Below are positions 8,665 through 24,426 of a stretch of DNA of 64,000 bases, piece after piece. The notes under the pieces were generated by a model, which saw nothing but the letters and a program-made list of their open reading frames with translations, had not been told where the DNA came from and made no database searches. Position 1 is the stretch's first letter. Each line of letters begins with the position of its first letter. The position numbers were made by a program, and so were the translations under genes. This DNA comes from Pseudochelatococcus lubricantis (GTDB lineage: Bacteria > Pseudomonadota > Alphaproteobacteria > Rhizobiales > Beijerinckiaceae), in the NCBI RefSeq assembly GCF_011762225.1, contig NZ_JAASQI010000001.1, positions 434,001 to 498,000 of the forward strand, given 5' to 3'.

Positions 8665-9396
8665 ATGAGCCGCGTGAAACAATCGGCGCCGCTGCGGGCT
8701 GCCAGCGGAATAGCGATGGCGTTGGTGGCCGGGATAAGCGCGCTGGCGCCGGTCGCCGCATATGCCCAGAATGCCCCGGCCCAGACGGCCCCCGCGCAGG
8801 GCCAGCAGCCGCCGGCCGGCCCCTCCCTCGTGCAGTTGAAGGCCGAGCCGTCGCAGGCGGACTGGACCAAGGTCTGTGGCCGCGACGAAGGCGCCAACAA
8901 GGAAATCTGCTACACCACGCGCGACTTCGTCAGCGAGCAGGGCCAGCCCGTGCTGGCGGTCGCCATCTACGACGTGAAGGGCGACGCGACGAAAATCGTC
9001 CGCTTCCTGATGCCGCTCGGCCTGCTGCTGCGGCCGGGCCTGCGCTTCTTCGTGGACAAGAACGACCCTGTCGCCGGGCAGTACGCTATCTGCTTCCCGA
9101 ACGGCTGCTTCGCCGAGGCGCCGGTGCCGGACGCCTTCATCAACTCGCTCAAGCGCGGCAACATCCTCAACGTCAGCGCGCAGAACCAGATGGGCCGCGA
9201 AGTGACGTTCGCCGTGCCGCTCGCCGGCTTCACCAAGGGCTTCGACGGCAAGCCGATCGACCCGCAGGCGCTGGAGGCGCAGCAGCGGCAGCTTCAGGAA
9301 GCGCTCCAGAAGCGCTCGGAAGAGCTGCGCCAGCGCTCCGGACAGCCGGGGCAGGGCGGCGCTCCGGCGGCACCCGCTGCTCCCGCGCAGCAGTAA
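8665..9396 (+). CDS. Invasion-associated locus B (IalB) family periplasmic protein
   Basis: A 243-residue exported protein with an N-terminal signal peptide (cleavage near AAYA-QN, about residue 35) and a Pro/Ala/Gln-rich linker. The IalB domain includes WTKVCGRDEGANKEICYTTRDF, where the spaced cysteines are typical, plus MPLGLLLRPGLRFFVDKND and CFPNGCFAEAPVP. The C-terminus has a Gln/Arg-rich helix (residues about 205-228) and an Ala/Pro tail. IalB proteins are widespread in Hyphomicrobiales and were first linked to host-cell invasion in Bartonella; in free-living relatives their role is unclear. The ATG at 8665 has AAGAGGA about 8 bp upstream. A clear terminator follows at 9476. Confidence 0.9.
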   Translation: MSRVKQSAPLRAASGIAMALVAGISALAPVAAYAQNAPAQTAPAQGQQPPAGPSLVQLKAEPSQADWTKVCGRDEGANKEICYTTRDFVSEQGQPVLAVAIYDVKGDATKIVRFLMPLGLLLRPGLRFFVDKNDPVAGQYAICFPNGCFAEAPVPDAFINSLKRGNILNVSAQNQMGREVTFAVPLAGFTKGFDGKPIDPQALEAQQRQLQEALQKRSEELRQRSGQPGQGGAPAAPAAPAQQ

Positions 9397-9475
9397 AGGC
9401 AGCGGCAATGCCTGCGCGCCCGACTACTTGGCCGGGCGCGCAAGTCTCGCTCGGGCTTTTTATACGGAAACAGAA

Positions 9476-9500
9476 CCCCGGCCGCTGTGCCGGGGTTTTT
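9476..9500 (+). terminator. Rho-independent terminator after ialB
   Basis: A perfect 7-bp GC stem (CCCCGGC / GCCGGGG) closes a 6-base loop and is followed by five T residues. It lies 80 bp after the ialB stop, between convergent genes, and ends 12 bp before the asmA-like stop codon. Confidence 0.9.
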
Positions 9501-9511
9501 CATGCGCGCCA

Positions 9512-11461
9512 TTACGGCGCGTCCGGCCGGGAGGAGGCGGGCGTGTGGGCGGGAGCAAGCGGCACGGCGGCGCTCGATCGTTCGATCAGCGAGCGGATGT
9601 CCGGCGTCACCACCGGATAGTCCCACGAACCCTCGATCTCGATCGGGAAGGCGGCTGGCGATTCGCCGTCGGAGCCCTGCGAGCCGGCCGCGTCCGCGTT
9701 CGGCTCGGACGTCATGGCGAGCGCGCGCAGGGCGAGCGTCCTGTGGGCGATGTCGATGACACCGGACATGACGCCGTAAAGCCCGTTTCCGGCGCGCAGT
9801 TCCCCTTCCAGCTCGCCGGAGCCGCGCTCGATCTTCAACGTCGCGTCGATCGTGTCGAAGGGTGTGCGCCCGCCCCGCCAGTCGAGCGCGGTGGCGAGCG
9901 GACGCTGCTCCATACGCTCCACGACGTTGTTCAGGTCCACCGCCGACAGCTCCCCGTCCGTGATTCGCGCCGATACGACGCCCGCGAGGTTTCGCATGAT
10001 GGCGTTGAGGGAGTTGCCGTTGCCCCTGAGCGTGACCTGCCCGCCGGCGCGTCCGGAGATGAGGGGCGCGCTAGTGAGGCTGCGCAGCGTCTTGCGCGCG
10101 TCGACTCCGTCGATCGTTCCCGTGAGCTGGGCGGAAAGGTCGTCCTGCTCCGGAAGGAGCTGCAGGCGCCCCCTGACGAGACCATCGTCCAGCTTCGCCT
10201 GGTTGAGGGCGATTTCCAGCCTGCCGCCCGAGGTCAGAATGCCCGCCGCGACGTCGGAAAGTAACAGCGGGCCGATGGCGGCCCTGGCGACGGACAGGCG
10301 GATATCGAGATCGTTGCGGGGGAAGTCGGCTTCGCCCGGCCGGCGCACGAGCGGCGCGCGCGACCATTCCGATACGCCACCGGGCGGCCTGGCCGGCCCG
10401 ATGCGACGGTCGGCGGCGAGAAAACGATTGAAGTCGAGCGTTGCGGCATCGAGCGTGGCGGAGACGCGCATGCGCCCGTTGTCGGCGATCCGCGCGGAGA
10501 GCGCCCCTTCGAGCACGCCGCCGCCGGCATCGATGCGGGCATCGGGAACCGAAAGGCCCTGGCCGGAAAGGCTGACGCCGCCCTTGAGCGTCACTGGCCC
10601 CACGGCGTCGGCGAAGGCGAGCGGCGTGCGCAGCCATGCGGCCGTCTGCCGCAGCGAACTCGTTCGGAAGCTCATGTCACCGCTGAGTTCCGGCACCTCG
10701 TCCGCCGAAATCCGCCCGATGAATGAAAAGGTTGCGGGGCGGGCCGACAGGCGCAGCGCGAGCGGGGAGTCGAAACCGGCGGCGAGGGATGCCGGCCGCA
10801 GCTTCTCGATGCGCAGGTCGACGGGCTCGCCACGCCACAGCGCCGACGCGGCGAGATCGAGCGGCCGGCCCGTGGACGGCCAGTCGACAGTCGCGTTCAG
10901 CCGGTGCAGCAGGCGGCGGTTGCCGTTGCGGTAGAGGACCGCGCCTTCGCTGATGACGAGGCGGCCGGGCAGCGACTGCGCCAGCACCTGCACGTGGTGG
11001 GGGATGGTCGTGTCGCCAGGCGCCGGTTCCCCTTCCATGTTTCTGGCCTCTATCAACGCGGTGAGATGCCGGCGCGCCAGCGTCCAGAGCTGGCGGGGCT
11101 GTTCCGGCCCGAACCAGCGGATGTTGGGATTGACGAGCGTGATGCTCACCGGCTCGGCGCGGCCCAGCAGAAGCGGCAGCAGGCCGAGGCCGACCCGGAC
11201 CTCGCGTGCGCTCAGCAGGGCTGTCTCCGGCGCGGCATCGGGGCGCGCGTCCAGCGACACCCGCGACATCTTGATGCGCGGTGTCGGCAGCAGACGCAGC
11301 GAGGCTCGCTCGACGCGGATCGCGAGACCCGTCGCCTCGCCGATGCGCCCGACCAGTTGCTGCGTGAGCGGCAAATGCGTCACGGGCCAGTGGAAGGAAC
11401 CGGCGGCGATCAGGACCAGAGCGACAAGCGCGAAGATGATATAGCGTCGACGTATGGCCAT
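9512..11461 (-). CDS. AsmA-family protein
   Basis: A 649-residue protein with one N-terminal membrane anchor (residues about 8-25, IIFALVALVLIAAGSF) and a large periplasmic part. The start of the AsmA domain reads GRIGEATGLAIRVERASLRLLPTPRIKMSRVSL, the usual pattern of a short helix followed by beta strands. The C-terminal AsmA_2-like part has LTSGGRLEIALNQAKLDDGLVRGRLQL and a late RSLTSAPLISGRAGGQVTLRGNGNS region. AsmA-like proteins form long beta-rich bridges and are implicated in lipid transport and outer-membrane homeostasis; that role here is inferred from the family. The C-terminal tail after residue 600 is low complexity. It is convergent with ialB. Confidence 0.85.
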   Translation of the reverse strand: MAIRRRYIIFALVALVLIAAGSFHWPVTHLPLTQQLVGRIGEATGLAIRVERASLRLLPTPRIKMSRVSLDARPDAAPETALLSAREVRVGLGLLPLLLGRAEPVSITLVNPNIRWFGPEQPRQLWTLARRHLTALIEARNMEGEPAPGDTTIPHHVQVLAQSLPGRLVISEGAVLYRNGNRRLLHRLNATVDWPSTGRPLDLAASALWRGEPVDLRIEKLRPASLAAGFDSPLALRLSARPATFSFIGRISADEVPELSGDMSFRTSSLRQTAAWLRTPLAFADAVGPVTLKGGVSLSGQGLSVPDARIDAGGGVLEGALSARIADNGRMRVSATLDAATLDFNRFLAADRRIGPARPPGGVSEWSRAPLVRRPGEADFPRNDLDIRLSVARAAIGPLLLSDVAAGILTSGGRLEIALNQAKLDDGLVRGRLQLLPEQDDLSAQLTGTIDGVDARKTLRSLTSAPLISGRAGGQVTLRGNGNSLNAIMRNLAGVVSARITDGELSAVDLNNVVERMEQRPLATALDWRGGRTPFDTIDATLKIERGSGELEGELRAGNGLYGVMSGVIDIAHRTLALRALAMTSEPNADAAGSQGSDGESPAAFPIEIEGSWDYPVVTPDIRSLIERSSAAVPLAPAHTPASSRPDAP

Positions 11462-11601
11462 ATAACCCGCATGTTACGATGCACCCCGCCACCCTGCGGG
11501 ATCATACCCTATAATGAATTCCGGCGCCGGTATATCTTAAGCCGGGCTGTGAATGCATCCAGGAAATGCCGTATGCGGGAGAACGCGCGGCGCGGGGGGA
11601 C

Positions 11602-11630
11602 TTGCGTTTCCCGTTGTGGACAAGTAATGA
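11602..11630 (+). promoter_or_regulatory. Candidate sigma-70-type promoter for secE-nusG
   Basis: TTGCGT and TAATGA are separated by exactly 17 bp and lie about 150 bp upstream of secE. The same -10 and spacing recur before rplK. The remainder of the 320-bp gap 11462-11781 shows no gene; a tRNA-Trp, often found upstream of secE in other bacteria, is not present. Confidence 0.4.
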
Positions 11631-11781
11631 GGAAGTTCAGTGTCCGTGCTTCCGAAGGCGCGGGCATGCTTTGTGCTGGTTGAATTCAGAAAGCCTCGGG
11701 CGCGCGATTCGCGACGGGCGCGGCTGAGTTCCCGGCGATATCCAGCAAGGGCGGCCCGCTGAACCGGGCCTTGGAGCAACG

Positions 11782-11976
11782 ATGGCGAAGACGAATCCGG
11801 TCGAGTTTCTTCAGCAGGTCCGTGCCGAGACGAAGAAGGTGACATGGCCCACCCGCAAGGAGACGCTGGTCACCACGGCCATGGTCTTCGTGATGGTGCT
11901 TGTGGCGAGTATTTTCTTCTTCGTCGTCGACCAGCTCATCCAGCTCGGCATCGGCGCCCTGCTGGGCCTCGGCTGA
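11782..11976 (+). CDS. secE: Preprotein translocase subunit SecE
   Basis: A 64-residue single-span membrane protein, the essential gamma-like subunit of the SecYEG protein channel. The short amphipathic N-terminal helix has the diagnostic VRAETKKVTWPTRKET motif and is followed by one transmembrane helix (residues about 30-55). The length matches short alphaproteobacterial SecE proteins. The ATG has GGAG 8 bp upstream. The order secE-nusG-rplK-rplA is the conserved bacterial arrangement. Confidence 0.97.
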   Translation: MAKTNPVEFLQQVRAETKKVTWPTRKETLVTTAMVFVMVLVASIFFFVVDQLIQLGIGALLGLG

Positions 11977-12073
11977 GGCGCCGCCGCCGCGCGGGCGCGG
12001 GGGCTGATTTCATGTGAAGGTTATCCGGTCCGGCTGGCTCATGCGGCGCCGCGGGCCATGGGGAGAGTCGTTG

Positions 12074-12607
12074 ATGGCCAAGCGTTGGTACATTGTCCAC
12101 GCCTATTCGAACTTCGAGAACAAGGTGGCCCAGTCGCTGCGGGACCAGGCGGCGCAGCGCGGGCTTGAGGACAAGTTCGACGAAATTCTGGTGCCGACCG
12201 AGAAGGTGGTCGAGGTGCGCCGCGGACGCAAGGTCGATACGGAGCGCAAGTTCTTTCCCGGCTATGTCCTCGTGAAATGCGACCTGACGGACGATGTCTA
12301 TCATCTGATCAAGAACACGCCGAAGGTGACGGGCTTCCTGGGCGCCGACAAGTCGAAGCCGCTGCCGATCCCGGACTACGAGGCGGAGCGGATCAAGGGC
12401 CAGGTGGCGGAAGGCGTCGAGCATCCCAAGCCGTCGGTCAGCTTCGAGGTGGGCGAGCAGGTGCGCGTGTCCGACGGGCCGTTCGCTTCCTTCAACGGCA
12501 TCGTGGAAGAGGTCGACGACGCCCGCGCCCGGGTCAAGGTCGCGGTGTCGATCTTCGGCCGCGCCACGCCGGTGGAGCTGGAGTACGGGCAGGTCGCCAA
12601 GATCTGA
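12074..12607 (+). CDS. nusG: Transcription termination/antitermination protein NusG
   Basis: A 177-residue cytoplasmic elongation factor that binds RNA polymerase and couples it to Rho or the ribosome. The N-terminal NGN domain begins KRWYIVHAYSNFENKVA and contains FFPGYVLVKCDLTDDVYHLIKNTPKV and a GFLGA segment. The C-terminal KOW domain has VGEQVRVSDGPFASFNGIVEEVD and ends VELEYGQVAKI. The frame is open upstream to 12014, but the ATG at 12074 begins the domain directly and has GGGAGAG upstream. It follows secE by about 100 bp. Confidence 0.98.
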   Translation: MAKRWYIVHAYSNFENKVAQSLRDQAAQRGLEDKFDEILVPTEKVVEVRRGRKVDTERKFFPGYVLVKCDLTDDVYHLIKNTPKVTGFLGADKSKPLPIPDYEAERIKGQVAEGVEHPKPSVSFEVGEQVRVSDGPFASFNGIVEEVDDARARVKVAVSIFGRATPVELEYGQVAKI

Positions 12608-12676
12608 GGCTGTGGGAAGGGTCCTGCCCGCCTGTCTGCAGCGGCGGGCTGGCGCGCCATTTGCATCAGGCACCTC

Positions 12677-12705
12677 TTGCATGTGACATCGGCATGCTGT
12701 AATGA
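12677..12705 (+). promoter_or_regulatory. Candidate promoter upstream of rplK
   Basis: TTGCAT and TAATGA are separated by 17 bp in the nusG-rplK gap. It would give a leader of about 135 bases containing GC-rich inverted sequences before the rplK Shine-Dalgarno. In the L11 operon of other bacteria the leader binds L1 for feedback control. I did not identify an L1 site here with certainty. Confidence 0.4.
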
Positions 12706-12846
12706 AGCGCCTTCGTTTATTTTATATGACGATTCACGAACGCGGGAGATCCGCCCGGCCAGCCTGCCGGGAGAACGGCTCGAACCGCGGACTGCAACTA
12801 TGGCAGCCGGCGCTCCCGGTTGCCGTTCTGTTTGGGAGCAGCCATC

Positions 12847-13278
12847 ATGGCAAAGAAGATCACGGGCTACGTGAAGCTTCAGGTTCCGGCGGGCGCGGCC
12901 AATCCGTCGCCGCCGATCGGTCCCGCGCTCGGTCAGCGCGGCCTGAATATCATGGAATTCTGCAAGGCGTTCAACGCCAAGACGGCACAGATGGAGAAGG
13001 GCACCCCGATTCCGGTGATCATCACCGCCTATCAGGACCGCTCCTTCACGTTCGAGACCCGTCAGCCGCCGGTTTCGTACTATCTGAAGAAGGCCGCTGG
13101 CCTCAAGAGCGCCTCGAAGACGCCCGGCAAGGGTGGCTCCGTCGGCAAGGTCACGCGCGCGCAGGTTGTCGAAATCGCCCAGGCGAAGATGTCCGATCTC
13201 AACACGGACACGATCGAGGCGGCTGCGACGATGATCGAAGGTTCTGCCCGTTCGATGGGCATTGAGGTCGTGGGCTGA
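12847..13278 (+). CDS. rplK: 50S ribosomal protein L11
   Basis: A 143-residue ribosomal protein of the GTPase-associated centre. The N-terminal domain starts [42 protein letters not shown] with the Pro-rich hinge typical of L11 (residues about 1-40). The C-terminal rRNA-binding domain has [30 protein letters not shown]. The ATG at 12847 is preceded by GGGAGC at 8-13 bp. It is 11 bp ahead of rplA, forming the L11 operon. Confidence 0.98.
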   Translation: MAKKITGYVKLQVPAGAANPSPPIGPALGQRGLNIMEFCKAFNAKTAQMEKGTPIPVIITAYQDRSFTFETRQPPVSYYLKKAAGLKSASKTPGKGGSVGKVTRAQVVEIAQAKMSDLNTDTIEAAATMIEGSARSMGIEVVG

Positions 13279-13289
13279 GGGAGGCACGC

Positions 13290-14000
13290 ATGGCACATGT
13301 TGGAAAGCGCGTCATCGCCTCTCGCGAAGGCATCGATCGCAAGAAGCTCTACGGCATCGACGAGGCCGTGAAGACCATCAAGGAACGCGCCACGGCGAAG
13401 TTCGACGAGACGGTCGAGGTCTCCATCAATCTCGGCGTCGATCCGCGTCACGCGGACCAGATGGTGCGCGGCGTCTGCCAGCTCCCCAACGGCTCCGGCC
13501 GTTCGGTGCGCGTGGCCGTGTTCGCCCGTGGCCCGAAGGCCGATGAGGCGAAGAAAGCCGGTGCCGAGGTGGTGGGCGCCGAGGACCTGATGGAGCAGAT
13601 CCAGAGCGGCAACATCAACTTCGACCGCTGCATCGCGACGCCGGACCTGATGCCGCTCGTCGGTCGTCTCGGCAAGATCCTTGGCCCGCGCGGCCTGATG
13701 CCGAACCCGAAGGTCGGCACGGTGACGATGGACGTCACTGGCGCCGTTTCGGCGGCCAAGGGCGGCGCTGTGGAGTTTCGCGTCGAGAAGGCCGGCATCG
13801 TCCACGCCGGCATCGGCAAGGCTTCGTTCGATGAGCAGAAGCTGATCGAGAACATCCGTGCCTTCGCCGATGCGGTGGCGAGGGCCAAGCCGTCGGGCGC
13901 CAAGGGCACCTACATCCAGCGCATCGCCATTTCCTCGACGATGGGCCCGGGCGTGAAGGTCGATCCCTCGTCGGTGTTCGCGGTGGCCAGCGCAGCGTAA
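13290..14000 (+). CDS. rplA: 50S ribosomal protein L1
   Basis: A 236-residue L1 protein that binds the L1 stalk of 23S rRNA and, in many bacteria, represses its own operon. Family segments include [25 protein letters not shown] near residue 38, [18 protein letters not shown] near residue 130 and [21 protein letters not shown] at the C-terminus. The length is standard. It starts 11 bp after rplK with GAGG upstream and is followed by a 480-bp gap carrying the L10 leader. Confidence 0.98.
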   Translation: MAHVGKRVIASREGIDRKKLYGIDEAVKTIKERATAKFDETVEVSINLGVDPRHADQMVRGVCQLPNGSGRSVRVAVFARGPKADEAKKAGAEVVGAEDLMEQIQSGNINFDRCIATPDLMPLVGRLGKILGPRGLMPNPKVGTVTMDVTGAVSAAKGGAVEFRVEKAGIVHAGIGKASFDEQKLIENIRAFADAVARAKPSGAKGTYIQRIAISSTMGPGVKVDPSSVFAVASAA

Positions 14001-14207
14001 TCCCGGATGTAGCCGCGTGGCGGACTGCCATGCGGCTCAGCCCTTGCGTTTTGGGCGCAGGGAGATTATGTAGGTTGGTTGATCCGGGAAGCCGGGTCAA
14101 GACTTTTCTGGAATTCCGATCTGACGATCGTGAAGATGGCGGTTCCAGGGTGTGCCCAGCGGGGAAAATCTCCGCCGGGCGACGCCTCGGGGCCGTCGGT
14201 GTCCTGT

Positions 14208-14272
14208 CCGAGACTGCAGGTGCCCGGCGATATGCGCCGGGTCTAATCCCGTCCTGGGGCCTGCATAGACGG
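14208..14272 (+). promoter_or_regulatory. Ribosomal protein L10 leader (autoregulatory RNA element)
   Basis: The 482-bp gap between rplA and rplJ is far longer than other spacers in this cluster. Within it an outer stem pairs TGCAGG (14215-14220) with CCTGCA (14260-14265), flanked by GAGAC and TAGACGGG. An inner perfect hairpin CCCGGCG / CGCCGGG (14223-14229, 14235-14241) sits inside. The GACTGCAGG ... CCTGCATAGACGG pattern with an interrupted stem resembles the L10 leader class, where the L10(L12)4 complex binds an rplJ mRNA kink-turn to repress translation. The identification is from memory of that pattern. Additional GC-rich pairing occurs around 14150-14200 and 14370-14450. Confidence 0.7.
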
Positions 14273-14482
14273 GTAAGGCTGATGTCGGTAGCCGTCGGTA
14301 TCGCCGGTGAAACGGGATTGGTTCGTACCTTCGCATCCGCGTCGCGGCTTCTGCCGTGGAGCGGGGACAGGGCTCACAAGCGCCGCCTTTCGGTGCCGGG
14401 CCTGATGGTAGTCGGTATCGCGAGGGCGGTATGTGTAGCTGGCGGATGGGCATCTGTCTATCCGTCTATTGGAGAGAGCCCC

Positions 14483-14998
14483 GTGGATAGAACGGCGAAA
14501 GCTGAGCTTGCGGCGTCGCTTGGCGAAGTGTTCGGCACTTCAGGCGTCGTCGTTGTTGCTCATTATGCCGGCCTGAGGGTCGCTGAAATGCAGAAGCTCC
14601 GTCAGGAAGCGAAGCAGGCAGGCGCCAAGGTGCAGGTCGCAAAGAACCGCATCGCCAAGATCGCTCTCGAAGGCACGGACGTTGCCGGAATCGCGCCCCT
14701 TCTGAAGGGGCCGACGTTGCTGGCCTATTCCAGCGACCCCATCGCAGCGGCCAAGGTCGTGACCGATTTCGCCAAGACGAATGACAAGCTCGTCATTCTC
14801 GGTGGCGCGTCGGGCAAGTCCACTCTGAACGTCGACGGTGTGAAGGCGCTCGCCTCGCTGCCGTCGCTCGACGAACTGCGCGCCAAGCTCGTGGGCCTTG
14901 TCCAGGCTCCCGCGACGAAGATCGCCCAGGTTGTCACCGCGCCCGCCGCCAAGGTGGCCCGCGTGTTCGGAGCCTATGCCAACAGAGATGCGGCGTAA
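14483..14998 (+). CDS. rplJ: 50S ribosomal protein L10
   Basis: A 171-residue protein forming the base of the ribosomal L7/L12 stalk. It starts with GTG at 14483, preceded by GGAGAG; the frame is open far upstream through the leader, but only this start gives the family N-terminus [17 protein letters not shown]. Typical segments are [22 protein letters not shown] near residue 23 and [18 protein letters not shown] near residue 50. [21 protein letters not shown] stretch lies near the C-terminal L12-binding helix. It is 45 bp before rplL. Confidence 0.97.
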   Translation: MDRTAKAELAASLGEVFGTSGVVVVAHYAGLRVAEMQKLRQEAKQAGAKVQVAKNRIAKIALEGTDVAGIAPLLKGPTLLAYSSDPIAAAKVVTDFAKTNDKLVILGGASGKSTLNVDGVKALASLPSLDELRAKLVGLVQAPATKIAQVVTAPAAKVARVFGAYANRDAA

Positions 14999-15043
14999 GG
15001 CCGATTACCAACAAACTGACGAACCGATACAGGGATTATTATC

Positions 15044-15424
15044 ATGGCTGATTTGACCAAGCTCGTCGACGAACTGTCGAGCCTTACCGTTCTCGAGGCT
15101 GCCGAACTCGCCAAGCTTCTCGAAGAGAAGTGGGGTGTTTCCGCTGCTGCCGCTGTCGCCGTTGCCGCCGCTCCGGCAGGTGGTGGCGCCGCTGCCCCGG
15201 CTGCCGAGGAGCAGACCGAATTCACGGTTGTTCTGGCCGCCATCGGCGACAAGAAGATCGAAGTCATCAAGGAAGTCCGCGCCATCACCGGCCTTGGCCT
15301 CAAGGAAGCGAAGGACCTCGTCGAGGGCGCTCCCAAGCCTGTCAAGGAAGGCATTCCGAAGGACGAGGCCAACAAGCTCAAGGAGCAGCTTGAGAAGGCC
15401 GGCGCCAAGGTCGAACTCAAGTAA
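15044..15424 (+). CDS. rplL: 50S ribosomal protein L7/L12
   Basis: A 126-residue acidic stalk protein that recruits translation GTPases. The N-terminal dimerisation domain is [33 protein letters not shown]. An Ala/Gly/Pro-rich flexible hinge follows at residues about 35-55, then the globular C-terminal domain with [40 protein letters not shown]. Length and order match the family. Codon use is strongly biased, as expected for a highly expressed gene. Confidence 0.98.
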   Translation: MADLTKLVDELSSLTVLEAAELAKLLEEKWGVSAAAAVAVAAAPAGGGAAAPAAEEQTEFTVVLAAIGDKKIEVIKEVRAITGLGLKEAKDLVEGAPKPVKEGIPKDEANKLKEQLEKAGAKVELK

Positions 15425-15441
15425 GTTCGGATGGATCGGCG

Positions 15442-15475
15442 GGGCCGGAGTCGCCCGGCCCTGGCGGTGTTTTTT
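15442..15475 (+). terminator. Candidate attenuator between rplL and rpoB
   Basis: A 7-bp stem GGGCCGG / CCGGCCC (15442-15448 and 15455-15461) is followed, after nine bases, by six T residues. The distance of the T run from the stem makes it a weak, leaky terminator. Partial attenuation between ribosomal-protein and RNA-polymerase genes is known for this operon in E. coli; its use here is inferred. Confidence 0.45.
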
Positions 15476-15562
15476 CGGACAGGCTGATCGCATGCTGCTG
15501 GACGGATCGAAACTCTGAGCAGGTCTTTGAGCGCGCGCACCGTTAACCTAATCTGAAGAAAT

Positions 15563-15594
15563 TGCGGTTCCGGGAGATTTCTCCCGGGACCGCA
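15563..15594 (+). other. Long hairpin in the rplL-rpoB spacer, possible RNase III site
   Basis: The spacer of 355 bp contains a near-perfect inverted repeat: TGCGGT-TCCGGGAGA pairs with TCTCCCGGGA-CCGCA around a two-base turn, about 15 bp of stem. In E. coli the rplL-rpoB spacer carries an RNase III processing hairpin at the same place. This one has no T run, which fits processing better than termination. Confidence 0.5.
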
Positions 15595-15779
15595 TCGTCG
15601 TCCGAAAACGCCATCGCCGTTCGTGGCGGTCGCCTTTTCGGCCGTTGAGCGGCGGAACCGTTCGCTGACCTTGCCGCGGGATAGCGGCCCGCCTGACCCG
15701 GCGGCCCTCCGAGCAACCCTTGCCGGAGTGGCGCCCGAGGACCGCCCGGTCAGGCGTGCGTTGAGGAGCAAGAGTCCAC

Positions 15780-19901
<4,122 letters not shown>

Positions 19902-20081
19902 GCGGGCGGGGTGCGCGCATCCATACGCGGCATTGAAGATCAAGGCGGCATCCGGCCATAAAACAGCCGGGTGTCGCCGATATATTTCCAGTTTCAAGGC
20001 ATCGCGCTGCGGGCGGCAGGGCAGGTGCCGGCGGGAGTTCACCCGGAGGCGCGGGACTCACGCAGACTTGAGGAGACGGCG

Positions 20082-24308
<4,227 letters not shown>

Positions 24309-24334
24309 TCCGCTGAAACGAGCGAAAAGCAAAA

Positions 24335-24362
24335 CCCGCAGCTTCACGGCTGCGGGTTTTTT
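24335..24362 (+). terminator. Rho-independent terminator after rpoC
   Basis: A perfect 8-bp stem CCCGCAGC / GCTGCGGG with loop TTCACG is followed by a run of at least six T residues, 27 bp after the rpoC stop. It closes the rplJL-rpoBC unit before the convergent hrpB gene. Confidence 0.93.
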
Positions 24363-24426
24363 CTTGGCTTTCCGGGTTCATGACCGGGAAGAGCAATCAG
24401 GTGGCTGACACAGGGCTATTTTGACC

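Noticed and set aside
11640-11781. tRNA-Trp upstream of secE
   Set aside because: This is a common arrangement, but no cloverleaf, TTCGA loop or CCA end is present here.
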